A DNA stretch of 11,262 nt from Bacteroidota bacterium. GTDB taxonomy: Bacteria > Bacteroidota > Bacteroidia > Bacteroidales > VadinHA17. The notes beneath the pieces were generated by a model. The model saw nothing but the letters and a program-made list of their open reading frames with translations. It did not search any database and was not told the DNA's origin. A program made the position numbers and the translations under genes. Where the stretch lies: assembly GCA_030613125.1 (NCBI GenBank), contig JAUWMO010000085.1:1-11262 (forward strand). Direction: 5' to 3'. Below are positions 1 through 7,540 of this stretch, piece after piece. How positions within the stretch are numbered: the first letter of the stretch is position 1; every line of letters starts with the position of its first letter.

Positions 1-235
1 CTTTATAGCTCGGTTCGGCAGGTGATATAATTGCACCAACCTCACCCGGGATTGAAATAAAAGTGACTCCGGATAATGAGGCACCAATCATTCCAAAAGC
101 TACAACAAACCAAGGTGATTGTTTATTTCCGGTGAAAAATGTCTCGTTACTAGTGCTTTTTGAAGTAATAAAAGAAATAATAATTAAAAGGGAAAAGTAG
201 CTGGCCATTACGCCAAAAACGAGAATAGGGTTCAT
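1..235 (-). CDS. Sodium:solute symporter (SSS family), N-terminal fragment
   Basis: The minus strand reads open from an ATG at 233-235 to the left edge, giving the first 78 residues of a membrane protein. A first hydrophobic helix (about residues 3-24) is followed by a polar stretch containing ETFFTGNKQSPW and a second helix with AFGMIGASLSGVTFIS. These are hallmark segments of the first two helices of sodium:solute symporters (SSS/SLC5-like), which import a solute with Na+ across the inner membrane. The substrate cannot be told from this fragment. After the family-typical GVTFIS the protein reads SIPGEVG, where many relatives have an aromatic residue after PG. The following residues are not recognisably family-like, so an atypical variant or a sequence problem near the edge cannot be excluded. 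The gene is divergent from recR with a 106-base shared upstream region. Confidence 0.85.
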   Translation of the reverse strand, partial: MNPILVFGVMASYFSLLIIISFITSKSTSNETFFTGNKQSPWFVVAFGMIGASLSGVTFISIPGEVGAIISPAEPSYK

Positions 236-250
236 AAAATCTCATAATTT

Positions 251-258
251 TAAAGATA
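251..258 (-). promoter_or_regulatory. Possible -7 box of the symporter gene
   Basis: On the minus strand this reads TATCTTTA, one mismatch from the Bacteroidota -7 consensus TAnnTTTG, 15 bases upstream of the symporter ATG. A TTTG lies further upstream, but the spacing to it (23 bases from its TTG) is longer than usual. The position is plausible but the match is imperfect. Confidence 0.35.
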
Positions 259-290
259 CAAGGTTAATAAAAACATTTAAACCAAAAAAA

Positions 291-321
291 TTGGATAAGC
301 CCACGCTTGATATTACTTTTG
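291..321 (+). promoter_or_regulatory. Bacteroidota-type promoter of recR
   Basis: TTG at 291-293 (-33 element) and TACTTTTG at 314-321 (perfect TAnnTTTG -7 box) are separated by 20 bases, the spacing expected for the phylum's main sigma factor. Transcription would start near 326-328, leaving a leader of about 15 bases before the ATG at 342. This placement matters because the same TTG can be misread as a start codon that would lengthen RecR by 17 residues. Confidence 0.75.
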
Positions 322-341
322 AAATATCTTTATCAAAAAAA

Positions 342-971
342 ATGATGTCAATTGATCAATTTCCATCAAGGTTATTAGAAGATGCTGTAAATGAATTCGC
401 CCGTTTGCCAGGAATCGGCAGAAAAACAGCTTTAAGGCTTGTTTTGCATCTTTTGCGGCAGGAGACTGATGAAGTCAGAAGATTCAGCAATACCATTATT
501 CAATTGAAGGAAAATATATTGTATTGCAAAAGTTGTAATAATATTTCTGATTCCGAGATATGCAATATTTGTTCCAATCCCGCCCGCGATCAGGAAACTA
601 TTTGTGTTGTAGAGAATATTCGTGATGTTATGGCTATCGAAAACACTCACCAATACCGTGGTATTTATCATGTTCTTGGTGCAATTATTTCTCCAATGGA
701 TGGTATTGGCCCGGAAGATCTGAAATTTAATATTCTTGAAAAGAAGATCAAAAACCAGCAGGTTACTGAGTTGATCCTGGCTTTAAGCACAACCATGGAA
801 GGTGATACTACTAATTTTTATTTGTATAAAAAATTCAATGAATTCACAATTAAGATAACTACTCTTGCTCGGGGAGTATCAATTGGGGATGAACTCGAAT
901 ATGCTGATGAAGTTACCCTGGGTCGGTCAATTATTAATCGGACACCTTTCCAAAATTCGTTTTCCTTGTAA
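342..971 (+). CDS. recR: Recombination mediator protein RecR
   Basis: A complete 209-residue RecR, the usual length of about 200. With RecO (and RecF) it helps load RecA onto SSB-coated single-stranded DNA at gaps during recombinational repair. Visible parts in order are the helix-hairpin-helix with LPGIG at residues 22-26, a four-cysteine zinc motif (C62, C65, C74, C77), and a Toprim domain from about residue 86 with its acidic residue E91 in CVVEN and the segment LSTTMEGDTT at 148-157. The conserved C-terminal stretch TLARGVSIGDELEYAD then follows. The start is placed at ATG 342 (ATG 345 is equally possible). The in-frame TTG at 291 is better explained as the -33 promoter element, and the extra residues it adds are not RecR-like. 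No terminator is seen before the next gene. Confidence 0.97.
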   Translation: MMSIDQFPSRLLEDAVNEFARLPGIGRKTALRLVLHLLRQETDEVRRFSNTIIQLKENILYCKSCNNISDSEICNICSNPARDQETICVVENIRDVMAIENTHQYRGIYHVLGAIISPMDGIGPEDLKFNILEKKIKNQQVTELILALSTTMEGDTTNFYLYKKFNEFTIKITTLARGVSIGDELEYADEVTLGRSIINRTPFQNSFSL

Positions 972-996
972 GGTTTTTAAAACTAGTGTTCTGTAT

Positions 997-1004
997 TATC
1001 TTTG
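997..1004 (+). promoter_or_regulatory. -7 box of the glycosyltransferase gene
   Basis: TATCTTTG matches TAnnTTTG perfectly and lies 23 bases upstream of the ATG at 1028. No clear TTG sits at the ideal -33 spacing; only a T-rich stretch at 974-978 is there. The box lies inside the longer reading frame that begins at 986, which argues that the ATG at 986 is not the real start. Confidence 0.55.
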
Positions 1005-1027
1005 AAACAACAAAATCCATTCATACA

Positions 1028-2989
1028 ATGGAACTTTCTGTTATTATCGTCAACTACAATGTTAAACATTTTCTTGAACAATGTTTATTTTCTGTAAGGC
1101 AAGCATTGACAGATATTAATGGAGAGGTTATTATTGTAGATAATAACTCAGTTGACGGATCAGGCTTAATGGTCCGGGAAAAATTTCCTGAGTACATTTA
1201 TATACAAAACCAGGAAAATAAAGGATTTTCAAAGGCCAATAACCAGGGAATCAAACAGGCTAAGGGACAATATATACTTCTTTTGAATCCTGATACCGTT
1301 GTTGAGGAAGATACATTCAGGAAATGCATTAAGTTTATGGACTCTCATCCTGAGGCAGGAGCAATGGGAGTAAAAATGATTGATGGAAAAGGCCGTTTTC
1401 TTCCTGAATCAAAAAGATCACTGCCTAAACCATCTGTTGCTTTTTACAAAATATTTGGACTCTCAAAACTGTTTCCTAATTCCAGAATATTCGGCCGCTA
1501 TAACCTGGGTTTCTTAAGTCAGGATCAGATTCACGAGGTTGATATCTTGCCTGGGGCCTTTATGTTTCTACGAAAAAAAACCCTTCAACAAACTGGCATT
1601 CTGGATGAGGATTATTTTATGTATGGAGAAGACATTGACCTGTCATACCGGATAATTCAAAGCGGATTGAAAAATTATTATTATCCTGAAACAACAATAA
1701 TTCATTATAAGGGTGAAAGCACAAAAAAAAGAAGTCTAAATTACGTGGCATTGTTTTATAAGGCTATGATAATATTTGCTGACAAACACTTTTCAAAAAG
1801 TAATGCAAATATGTTATCTTTTTTTATCATAGGAGCAATTTATTTTAGAGCTGCTATATCGGTAATAAAAAGAGTATTTGGAAATATTATCTTACCACTT
1901 GCCGATATTACTGCAATATATGCAGGTTACTTGTTTATGACTCCCTTATGGGAAAAAATCAAATTCCCGGAAGGAGGACAGTATCCGAGGGAATTTCTGC
2001 ATTTTATTGTTCCCGGATATATTCTGATCTGGATAATTACAAACTATTTGTGGGGAGGCTATGATAGACCAATCATGATACTCAAACATATTAAAGGAGT
2101 ATTGATTGGCAGTCTGCTTATTTTGATAATCTATGCTTTACTGCCACTTGATCTCAGATTTTCGCGCGTATTGATCTTTCTTGGTACTTTATGGGCATTA
2201 TTATCAACTTTAATAATCAGAATTATTTTTCACTTATTTTGGGGGAGGTCTTTTACAATATACAGCCGTAAAGGCAAAAGAATTCTGATTGCTGGAGGTA
2301 AAAATGAAGTGACACGCATAAAAAACATACTCGTACAAACAAAACTGAATCCAAGTTTTGTTGGATATATCTCTCCACCTAATTCCGAATTTCCTCCTCC
2401 CTGTTTGGGGAATTTTAATCAAATGGAGGAAATTATTGATTTTTACAACATTAATGAAGTTATTTTTTGCATCCAGGATATTTCAGCAAAGCAGATAATC
2501 TCTAGAATGATCCGTTTGTCTGACTTTCAAACTGAATTTAAAATAGCCCCGCCAGAAACCCTTTCCGTGATAGGTAGTAATTCAATTCATACCTCCGGAG
2601 ATCTGTATCTTTTAGAGGTAAATGCAATAAGCAAACTCGGAAACAGGCGATTAAAACGACTTTTTGATATAGCTACTTCATTATTATTTATAATATCATA
2701 CCCAATTCTAATTGGATTTATTAAAAACCCAATAGTATTTGGCAAAAATATTCTCAGGGTTTTGTCAGGGAAAAAATCGTGGGTGGGTTATACATTTTGT
2801 GAAAACCCTGAGAATATCCCTTTACCAATAATTAAACCTGGCGTTTTATCTCCGGCTGATGGGCATAAAGGTGAAAATCTATCAGTAAAAATCTCTGATT
2901 CGTTAAATGTCGCTTATGCTAAAAACTATAGAATAATAAATGATATTATTATAATACTAAAAAGTATAAGAGAATTGGGTAAAGATTAA
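1028..2989 (+). CDS. Membrane fusion protein: family 2 glycosyltransferase plus degenerate polyprenyl-glycosylphosphotransferase-like half
   Basis: 653 residues. The N-terminal 240 or so form a GT2 glycosyltransferase of the WbbL/rhamnosyltransferase-like kind. It shows LSVIIVNYN at the start, DNNSVDGS (D38), the DxD-like NPDT at 87-90 and the late GEDIDLSYR acceptor/base motif. About five hydrophobic helices follow (roughly 262-278, 287-308, 324-343, 355-376, 378-404). Next comes a Rossmann-like segment from about 417 (RILIAGG) as in the CoA-binding-like domain of WcaJ-type enzymes. The C-terminus begins like a sugar-phosphate transferase (NRRLKRLFD at 539-547, then a membrane helix) and contains SWVGY, IKPGVLSP (602-609) and a final YAKNYRIINDI segment. 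Only about 55 residues separate LFD from KPG, so the central catalytic region with the Asp-Glu pair of active enzymes is absent. Likely role: glycosyl transfer to a lipid-linked surface glycan at the inner membrane. Sugar and acceptor are unknown. The start at 1028 is chosen because the GT2 motif begins there and a promoter box sits between 986 and 1028. Confidence 0.88.
   Translation: MELSVIIVNYNVKHFLEQCLFSVRQALTDINGEVIIVDNNSVDGSGLMVREKFPEYIYIQNQENKGFSKANNQGIKQAKGQYILLLNPDTVVEEDTFRKCIKFMDSHPEAGAMGVKMIDGKGRFLPESKRSLPKPSVAFYKIFGLSKLFPNSRIFGRYNLGFLSQDQIHEVDILPGAFMFLRKKTLQQTGILDEDYFMYGEDIDLSYRIIQSGLKNYYYPETTIIHYKGESTKKRSLNYVALFYKAMIIFADKHFSKSNANMLSFFIIGAIYFRAAISVIKRVFGNIILPLADITAIYAGYLFMTPLWEKIKFPEGGQYPREFLHFIVPGYILIWIITNYLWGGYDRPIMILKHIKGVLIGSLLILIIYALLPLDLRFSRVLIFLGTLWALLSTLIIRIIFHLFWGRSFTIYSRKGKRILIAGGKNEVTRIKNILVQTKLNPSFVGYISPPNSEFPPPCLGNFNQMEEIIDFYNINEVIFCIQDISAKQIISRMIRLSDFQTEFKIAPPETLSVIGSNSIHTSGDLYLLEVNAISKLGNRRLKRLFDIATSLLFIISYPILIGFIKNPIVFGKNILRVLSGKKSWVGYTFCENPENIPLPIIKPGVLSPADGHKGENLSVKISDSLNVAYAKNYRIINDIIIILKSIRELGKD
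2748..2817. repeat. Perfect 16-bp inverted repeat inside the glycosyltransferase gene
   Basis: ATATTCTCAGGGTTTT at 2748-2763 is the exact reverse complement of 2802-2817, with a 38-base spacer. Both arms are in frame coding sequence (codons for NILRVL and ENPENI). There is no T-run after the right arm, so it is not an ordinary intrinsic terminator. It lies in the region where the phosphotransferase-like domain lacks its catalytic core. Confidence 0.85.
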
Positions 2990-2999
2990 ATAATTTGAC

Positions 3000-3029
3000 T
3001 TGATTTTAGATTATAAATTTGTATTTTTG
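3000..3029 (+). promoter_or_regulatory. Promoter of the E2 acyltransferase gene (two overlapping candidates)
   Basis: TTG at 3000-3002 and TATTTTTG at 3022-3029 fit the TTG / TAnnTTTG consensus with a 19-base spacer, 28 bases before the ATG at 3058. A second perfect box, TAAATTTG, lies directly upstream at 3014-3021, with a TTTG at 2994-2997 but a short 16-base spacer. The downstream pair is the better candidate. Confidence 0.75.
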
Positions 3030-3057
3030 ACCATTATTTAGACTAAATAAATACTGT

Positions 3058-4404
3058 ATGGCGAAAATTGAAATCTTATTACCCGCAATGGGTGAAGGAG
3101 TTATTGAAGCTACTATTACCAAATGGCTGGTACAGAAAGGTGACAGAGTTGAAGAAGATGATTCCCTTTTAGAAGTTGCCACTGATAAGGTTGATTCCGA
3201 GATTCCTGCTCCTGAGGCCGGAATAATTAAAGAGCTGTTATTAAAAGAAGGGGATATTCCTAAAGTTGGAGATGCACTTCTTGTGTTAGAAACTGAAAAG
3301 GAAGAACCCTCGTCAGACAGGTCAGAAGTAATTCTTGAGGTTGAAAGGTTAACAGAAAAAAGTCAAGATCCGGAAATTGCTAAAGATAAAAGTACTGAGA
3401 AAATTAAAGGGGTTGAACAAGATGGATTATCTCAATTGGCAAACCGTACGCAATCAGGTAAATTTTTATCGCCACTGGTTAGGCAAATAGCAGCCAAAGA
3501 TGGTATTTCTATTGAAGAACTTGATACGATTGATGGTACAGGCAAAGAAGATAGAATCACAAAGGATGATTTATTTAATTACATTCATAATAAAAAATCA
3601 ACTGAAAAGCCGGAACATCCTGATGACAGCCTTAGAACTTCTGATAAAATTGAACCTGTTGTCCCATTAGCCTCAAAGCCTGTTGCCTCTGGCATCGGGG
3701 ATGAAGTTATTGAGATGGACCGTATGAGAAAACTCATTGCTGAACATATGGTTCATTCTAAGAGAACCTCTCCGCATGTAACATCTTTTATTGAAGCCGA
3801 TGTTACAAATATGGTTATATGGAGGAACAAGATAAAAGACAGTTTTCTCAAAAAAGAAAAACAAAAAATCACTTTTACACCATTATTCATTGAGGCTGCC
3901 TCAAAAGCACTACGTGATTTCCCAATGATAAATGTCTCTTTAGATGGAACACAAATAATTGTAAAAAAGAAAATAAACATTGGAATGGCTACTGCCCTGC
4001 CTACAGGGAATCTTATTGTACCTGTAATAAAAAATGCGGATGAAAAAAATCTTGTTGGTCTGGCTAAATCAGTGAATGATTTAGCGAATCGGGCAAGACT
4101 AAACAAACTTAATCCAGATGAAATCACAGGTGGTACATTTACTATTACTAACTTCGGCACATTTCAGAATCTTTCTGGTACTCCAATAATTAATCAGCCT
4201 GAAGCTGCGATATTGGGAGTAGGAGCAATCATTAAGAAACCTGCCGTAATTGAAACAGAAATGGGTGATGCAATTGGTATCCGCCATCTGATGATCCTGT
4301 CCTTATCATATGATCACAGGGTTGTTGATGGAGCTCTTGGAGGAATGTTTTTGAAAAGAGTATCTGAATATCTTGAGAATTTTGATCCAAACAGGACATT
4401 ATAA
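3058..4404 (+). CDS. Dihydrolipoamide acyltransferase (E2) of a 2-oxo acid dehydrogenase complex
   Basis: 448 residues with the full E2 layout. One lipoyl domain spans about residues 1-80, with the lipoyl-lysine motif ATDKVDSE (K44). A charged linker follows, then a peripheral subunit-binding domain at about 136-176 (FLSPLVRQIA to DDLFNYI) and a second linker. The catalytic acyltransferase domain runs from about 216 to the end, with TNFGTF and the active-site HRVVDG (H420, D424). The enzyme moves an acyl group from the lipoyl arm to CoA, in the cytoplasm, as the core of a pyruvate or branched-chain 2-oxo acid dehydrogenase complex. The sequence alone does not settle the substrate; the single lipoyl domain fits either. 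No E1 or E3 gene is adjacent: neighbours are a glycosyltransferase and an envelope protein, so partners must be encoded elsewhere. It has its own promoter. No clear terminator is seen after the stop. Confidence 0.95.
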   Translation: MAKIEILLPAMGEGVIEATITKWLVQKGDRVEEDDSLLEVATDKVDSEIPAPEAGIIKELLLKEGDIPKVGDALLVLETEKEEPSSDRSEVILEVERLTEKSQDPEIAKDKSTEKIKGVEQDGLSQLANRTQSGKFLSPLVRQIAAKDGISIEELDTIDGTGKEDRITKDDLFNYIHNKKSTEKPEHPDDSLRTSDKIEPVVPLASKPVASGIGDEVIEMDRMRKLIAEHMVHSKRTSPHVTSFIEADVTNMVIWRNKIKDSFLKKEKQKITFTPLFIEAASKALRDFPMINVSLDGTQIIVKKKINIGMATALPTGNLIVPVIKNADEKNLVGLAKSVNDLANRARLNKLNPDEITGGTFTITNFGTFQNLSGTPIINQPEAAILGVGAIIKKPAVIETEMGDAIGIRHLMILSLSYDHRVVDGALGGMFLKRVSEYLENFDPNRTL

Positions 4405-4492
4405 AAGCATAATTCATAATATAAAAATATGGTTCTCATGAATATTAGGAACAATTTCGTCATATTAATTTCATAACTTTCAATTTAATTTC

Positions 4493-4500
4493 TATTTTCG
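4493..4500 (+). promoter_or_regulatory. Weak candidate -7 box before the first PD40 paralog
   Basis: TATTTTCG differs from TAnnTTTG at one base and ends 20 bases before the ATG at 4521, the right distance. No TTG is seen at -33. The rest of the 116-base gap (4405-4520) is AT-rich with no other convincing signal. Confidence 0.3.
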
Positions 4501-4520
4501 TAGGTACTAATTAAAACCTT

Positions 4521-7409
4521 ATGAAAAGGATATACCTATCTTTTTTACTCAGCTTTTTAATATTACTGATTCCTGCATCGGCCCAAAGAAGGTCGGAATT
4601 AAAAGAAATGTTTTTTGAAGCTGAATCTTACTTTCTTTTTGAAGAATATAATGAAGCTTTACCACTCTATAGAGAACTTCTGAAACATTACCCGGATAAT
4701 GATAACCTGAAATATCGTATTGGTATATGTTATTTAAATACACCTGGTCAGAAGGATAAATCCATTAACTACCTTGAAAAAACAATTAACAATATCGATC
4801 CAAAATATAAGGAGGGTTCATTCAGGGAAACCAGTGCACCACTTGATGCCTATTTTTACCTGGGAAATGCTTACCGGATCAATAATATGCTGAATAAAGC
4901 GATTGAAACATATGAACATTTCAGAGACAACATTAATGAAAAGATCTATGAAATATCAGTTGTAGAGCATCAGATAGGCACATGCCAGAATGCCATTAAA
5001 CTTCAAAAATCACCTGTCTTCATCAGTTATGTGAATTTAGGAGGAACAATAAATACAAGATTTTCAGATTTTAGCCCTGTAATATCTGGTGATGAAACTA
5101 CCTTAATCTATACTCAGAAACTTCAGTTTTACGATGCAATCTTTTATTCTAATAAAATAAATGGAAAATGGACAGAACCCAGGAATCTGACACCTGAATT
5201 ACAGGTTGACCGTGATTTTTATTCAGCTTCTTTATCTTATGATGGTAAAACCTTGTATTTGTATTTGAATGACGATTATGATGGAAATATTTATGTGAGT
5301 TATTTAGAAGATGATCATTGGACCAGCGTGGAAAAACTAAATGATAATATTAATACAAGATACTGGGAATCACATGCATGTCCCACCAAAGACGGAAACA
5401 CGCTATACTTTACCAGTAATCGGAAGGGAGGATACGGTAGCCTGGATATTTATAAATCAGAAAAGGATAGTACAGGAAATTGGGGACCTGCAACCAATCT
5501 TGGTCCAACTGTTAATACAGAGTATAATGAAGAAACACCTTTTATAACACCTGACGGAAAAACCTTATATTTCAGCTCTTACGGGCATTTTAACATGGGA
5601 GGATATGATATTTTTTATGTTTCTCAGTTTGATAATGGAGAATGGAGTACTCCTTTAAACATGGGATATCCAATCAATACCGCAGATGATGACATCTTTT
5701 ACGTGCCTGTTGGAGAAGGTTATTTTGCTTTTTATTCCAAGTTTTCAGAATCGGGGTATGGAGAAATGGATATCTTCAGACTTGAAATTTTTTCTGATGA
5801 ACATCCTAGAAAATTTCGAGTAAATGGGATTGTTTCATTGGCTCCGGTACCTTCAGGTTATCAGGGACAAATATCAATTCATGTAATTGAATCATTGAAT
5901 TATGATACTGTAAATTACCTGTCTCCTTCATCTACAGGCGAATATGTATTTGTTGTTCCTGCCGGAGAATACGACCTGAATTATAAAGCAAACGGATTTG
6001 AAGATGCTACAGAGCATGTTTCAATATCCAAGAATCAAAAGGACTCAATTGTTAGCATACCTGTTAAGGTTTTGGCTCTTTCTGATTTAACTGCTGACCT
6101 TGAAGTTATGGATAGCATTTTGGATATTTCGAAAACAGATAGTGTTGAGATTGATCTTGAGGTTGAGCCTGGTTCTATTCTGCTGGTACAAATATTTGAT
6201 GATAAAACCCTCATTTCTTCGGAAGAATTCTTTGTAACTGACTCAACTTTTACGTACAAATATTTGGCGGAGCCTGGAGATCAGATTATAAAATTCACAC
6301 TTACTGACAAGTTTGGGAACACTGCCTCTAAAGATGTAACCATTACAACACCTCTGATCCTTGCTGTGGTGCATGAAGAATTGGAAGATAAAACTGAGGA
6401 AGACACTATTGTTACTGCTTTTATTGTAAGTCCTGAAGTCAGGGAGTTTAAAAATCGTCTTAGTATTTATGCAACGGGGGGCCTCGAAGAAGTGTTAGAT
6501 TCCATAGATCTTCAGAAAGAAAAAATTGGCAGCCCACATGACCTGGTTCTATATCTTAATGAAAATGCCGATAAATACGATTATTCTCCAGACGATGTTG
6601 ATACTCTTTTATGGCACGCTGCTTCACGAAATGATCCAAATGCAGACAGGTTTCTCAGGAACATTAAACATAGTGCTTCAGGGGATGTTGCGCTTTTCCT
6701 TGGAGATCTACAATTAAAAGAACAAGATATTAATAATGTTAATGATTTAAGATCGCACCTGAAAACTGCTGAAAATGCCGGTGCATTTACAAAAACTTCA
6801 CTTCACCAAACTTTGGAAAGGATGGTGCTTGCCGAATATGGACAACTTGCAAGCATACAAAAAAATCTTGATTCCATTGCCACAGGTAATATTAAGGAAG
6901 CTCTTTCTAATCTTGATACAAAGAAGGAAAAAATATATTCAGCTTATGATCTTATAGAGTTCCTGAGAGACAATGCTGGTCTTCTGGGTTATACAGAAGA
7001 AGAATTAGCAATCCTGCTAGCAAAACTTGCAGCCAATGGAAATCCAAGTGTAACCGATTTCTATAACAGGTTTTTATATTACACATATGATGGCTTGAGA
7101 AGAGGTCTTGATGAATTAGATCTTAAGAAAGAAAAAGTTAAGACTATTCCTGATTTAATCCGTTATCTTCTGAACAGTAAGGAAAAATATCAGTATACCA
7201 GTTCAGATCTGATGAATGCACTTATCGATATGATTTCAGAGACAGATATTGATATGGCAAGAGTTAAAGAACTTATTAGTGAAGAAGAAAAAGACAAAAA
7301 AGGCATAGGAACAGTTGGAAAGATATTATTGCTGCTTGCTGGTATAGGTGCAATTTTCATTTTTATCCTTTTTTACAGAAGACGAAAAAAAGATAATGAA
7401 GCATCATAA
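4521..7409 (+). CDS. Exported TPR / PD40 propeller protein with helical-repeat stalk and C-terminal membrane anchor (PorE-like N-terminal half)
   Basis: 962 residues, function not established. A signal peptide (MKRIYLSF..., probable cleavage after ASA at 21) leads into TPR-like helices (about 26-160). A PD40/WD40-like beta-propeller follows at about 181-425 (LSYDGKTLYLY, LYFTSNRKGGYGSLDIY, LYFSSYGHFNMGGYDIF). A carboxypeptidase-regulatory-like domain (about 432-505) and an Ig-like segment (about 517-611, ending GNTASKDVTI) come next. To this point, apart from the Ig-like segment, it parallels PorE/PG1058 and the next two genes. Instead of an OmpA-type domain it then has four helical repeats starting at G654, G721, G789 and G858. 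A single hydrophobic helix (about 935-953) and a basic tail RRRKK (954-958) end the protein. The expected topology is periplasmic bulk with the tail in the cytoplasm, held in the inner membrane. The ATG at 4521 is fixed by the signal peptide. A strong terminator follows. Confidence 0.9.
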   Translation: MKRIYLSFLLSFLILLIPASAQRRSELKEMFFEAESYFLFEEYNEALPLYRELLKHYPDNDNLKYRIGICYLNTPGQKDKSINYLEKTINNIDPKYKEGSFRETSAPLDAYFYLGNAYRINNMLNKAIETYEHFRDNINEKIYEISVVEHQIGTCQNAIKLQKSPVFISYVNLGGTINTRFSDFSPVISGDETTLIYTQKLQFYDAIFYSNKINGKWTEPRNLTPELQVDRDFYSASLSYDGKTLYLYLNDDYDGNIYVSYLEDDHWTSVEKLNDNINTRYWESHACPTKDGNTLYFTSNRKGGYGSLDIYKSEKDSTGNWGPATNLGPTVNTEYNEETPFITPDGKTLYFSSYGHFNMGGYDIFYVSQFDNGEWSTPLNMGYPINTADDDIFYVPVGEGYFAFYSKFSESGYGEMDIFRLEIFSDEHPRKFRVNGIVSLAPVPSGYQGQISIHVIESLNYDTVNYLSPSSTGEYVFVVPAGEYDLNYKANGFEDATEHVSISKNQKDSIVSIPVKVLALSDLTADLEVMDSILDISKTDSVEIDLEVEPGSILLVQIFDDKTLISSEEFFVTDSTFTYKYLAEPGDQIIKFTLTDKFGNTASKDVTITTPLILAVVHEELEDKTEEDTIVTAFIVSPEVREFKNRLSIYATGGLEEVLDSIDLQKEKIGSPHDLVLYLNENADKYDYSPDDVDTLLWHAASRNDPNADRFLRNIKHSASGDVALFLGDLQLKEQDINNVNDLRSHLKTAENAGAFTKTSLHQTLERMVLAEYGQLASIQKNLDSIATGNIKEALSNLDTKKEKIYSAYDLIEFLRDNAGLLGYTEEELAILLAKLAANGNPSVTDFYNRFLYYTYDGLRRGLDELDLKKEKVKTIPDLIRYLLNSKEKYQYTSSDLMNALIDMISETDIDMARVKELISEEEKDKKGIGTVGKILLLLAGIGAIFIFILFYRRRKKDNEAS
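6480..7298 (+). repeat. Four tandem ~68-residue helical repeats within the first PD40 paralog
   Basis: Protein-level repeats begin at residues 654, 721, 789 and 858 (spacing 67-69). Each begins like GLxxxLxxLDLKKEKI, as in EEVLDSIDLQKEKI, KEALSNLDTKKEKI and RRGLDELDLKKEKV. The second unit is the most diverged (LFLGDLQLKEQDI). Each then has a DLixyL helix, a Y(S/T)xxDL helix, and a final helix with an F in the first three copies. The residues just before the first unit (EVREFKNRLSIYATGG) resemble the final helix of a unit, so a remnant earlier copy or a different phase is possible. DNA identity between units is low, so these are old duplications. I do not recognise the repeat family. Confidence 0.8.
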
Positions 7410-7427
7410 CGATTTATAGTATTACTT

Positions 7428-7472
7428 AAAGAGCCGGTTTAAATTCAAATTTTTACCGGCTTTTTTTTTTTT
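7428..7472 (+). terminator. Rho-independent terminator after the first PD40 paralog
   Basis: AGCCGGT (7432-7438) pairs with ACCGGCT (7455-7461) around a 16-base loop, and flanking A and T bases extend the stem. It runs into twelve T residues (7461-7472). It lies 22 bases from the stop codon to the GC-rich stem and closes the transcript of the 962-residue protein. Paralogs 2 and 3 therefore need their own promoter. Confidence 0.9.
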
Positions 7473-7508
7473 CATCTGTTCTTCTGTTTTTTCTTTCAAT
7501 ATAATTAC

Positions 7509-7516
7509 TAAATTTG
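7509..7516 (+). promoter_or_regulatory. -7 box of the second PD40 paralog
   Basis: TAAATTTG is a perfect TAnnTTTG box, 24 bases before the ATG at 7541 (18 before the alternative ATG at 7535) and just downstream of the terminator. The -33 region is T-rich without a TTG. Confidence 0.55.
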
Positions 7517-7540
7517 TTATAATAGAAAAATTATATGCTC

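Noticed and set aside
986..1027. Upstream ATG giving 14 more residues on the glycosyltransferase
   Set aside because: The added residues (MFCIIFETTKSIHT) precede the conserved LSVIIVNYN, and a perfect -7 promoter box lies within this stretch.
2748..2817. Inverted repeat as a transcription terminator
   Set aside because: There is no T-run after the stem, the loop is 38 bases and the reading frame continues 170 bases beyond it.
3753..4160. A 135-codon open frame on the minus strand opposite the E2 gene
   Set aside because: It lies wholly antisense to the conserved catalytic domain of E2, shows no recognisable motif and has no promoter box; it is a coding shadow.
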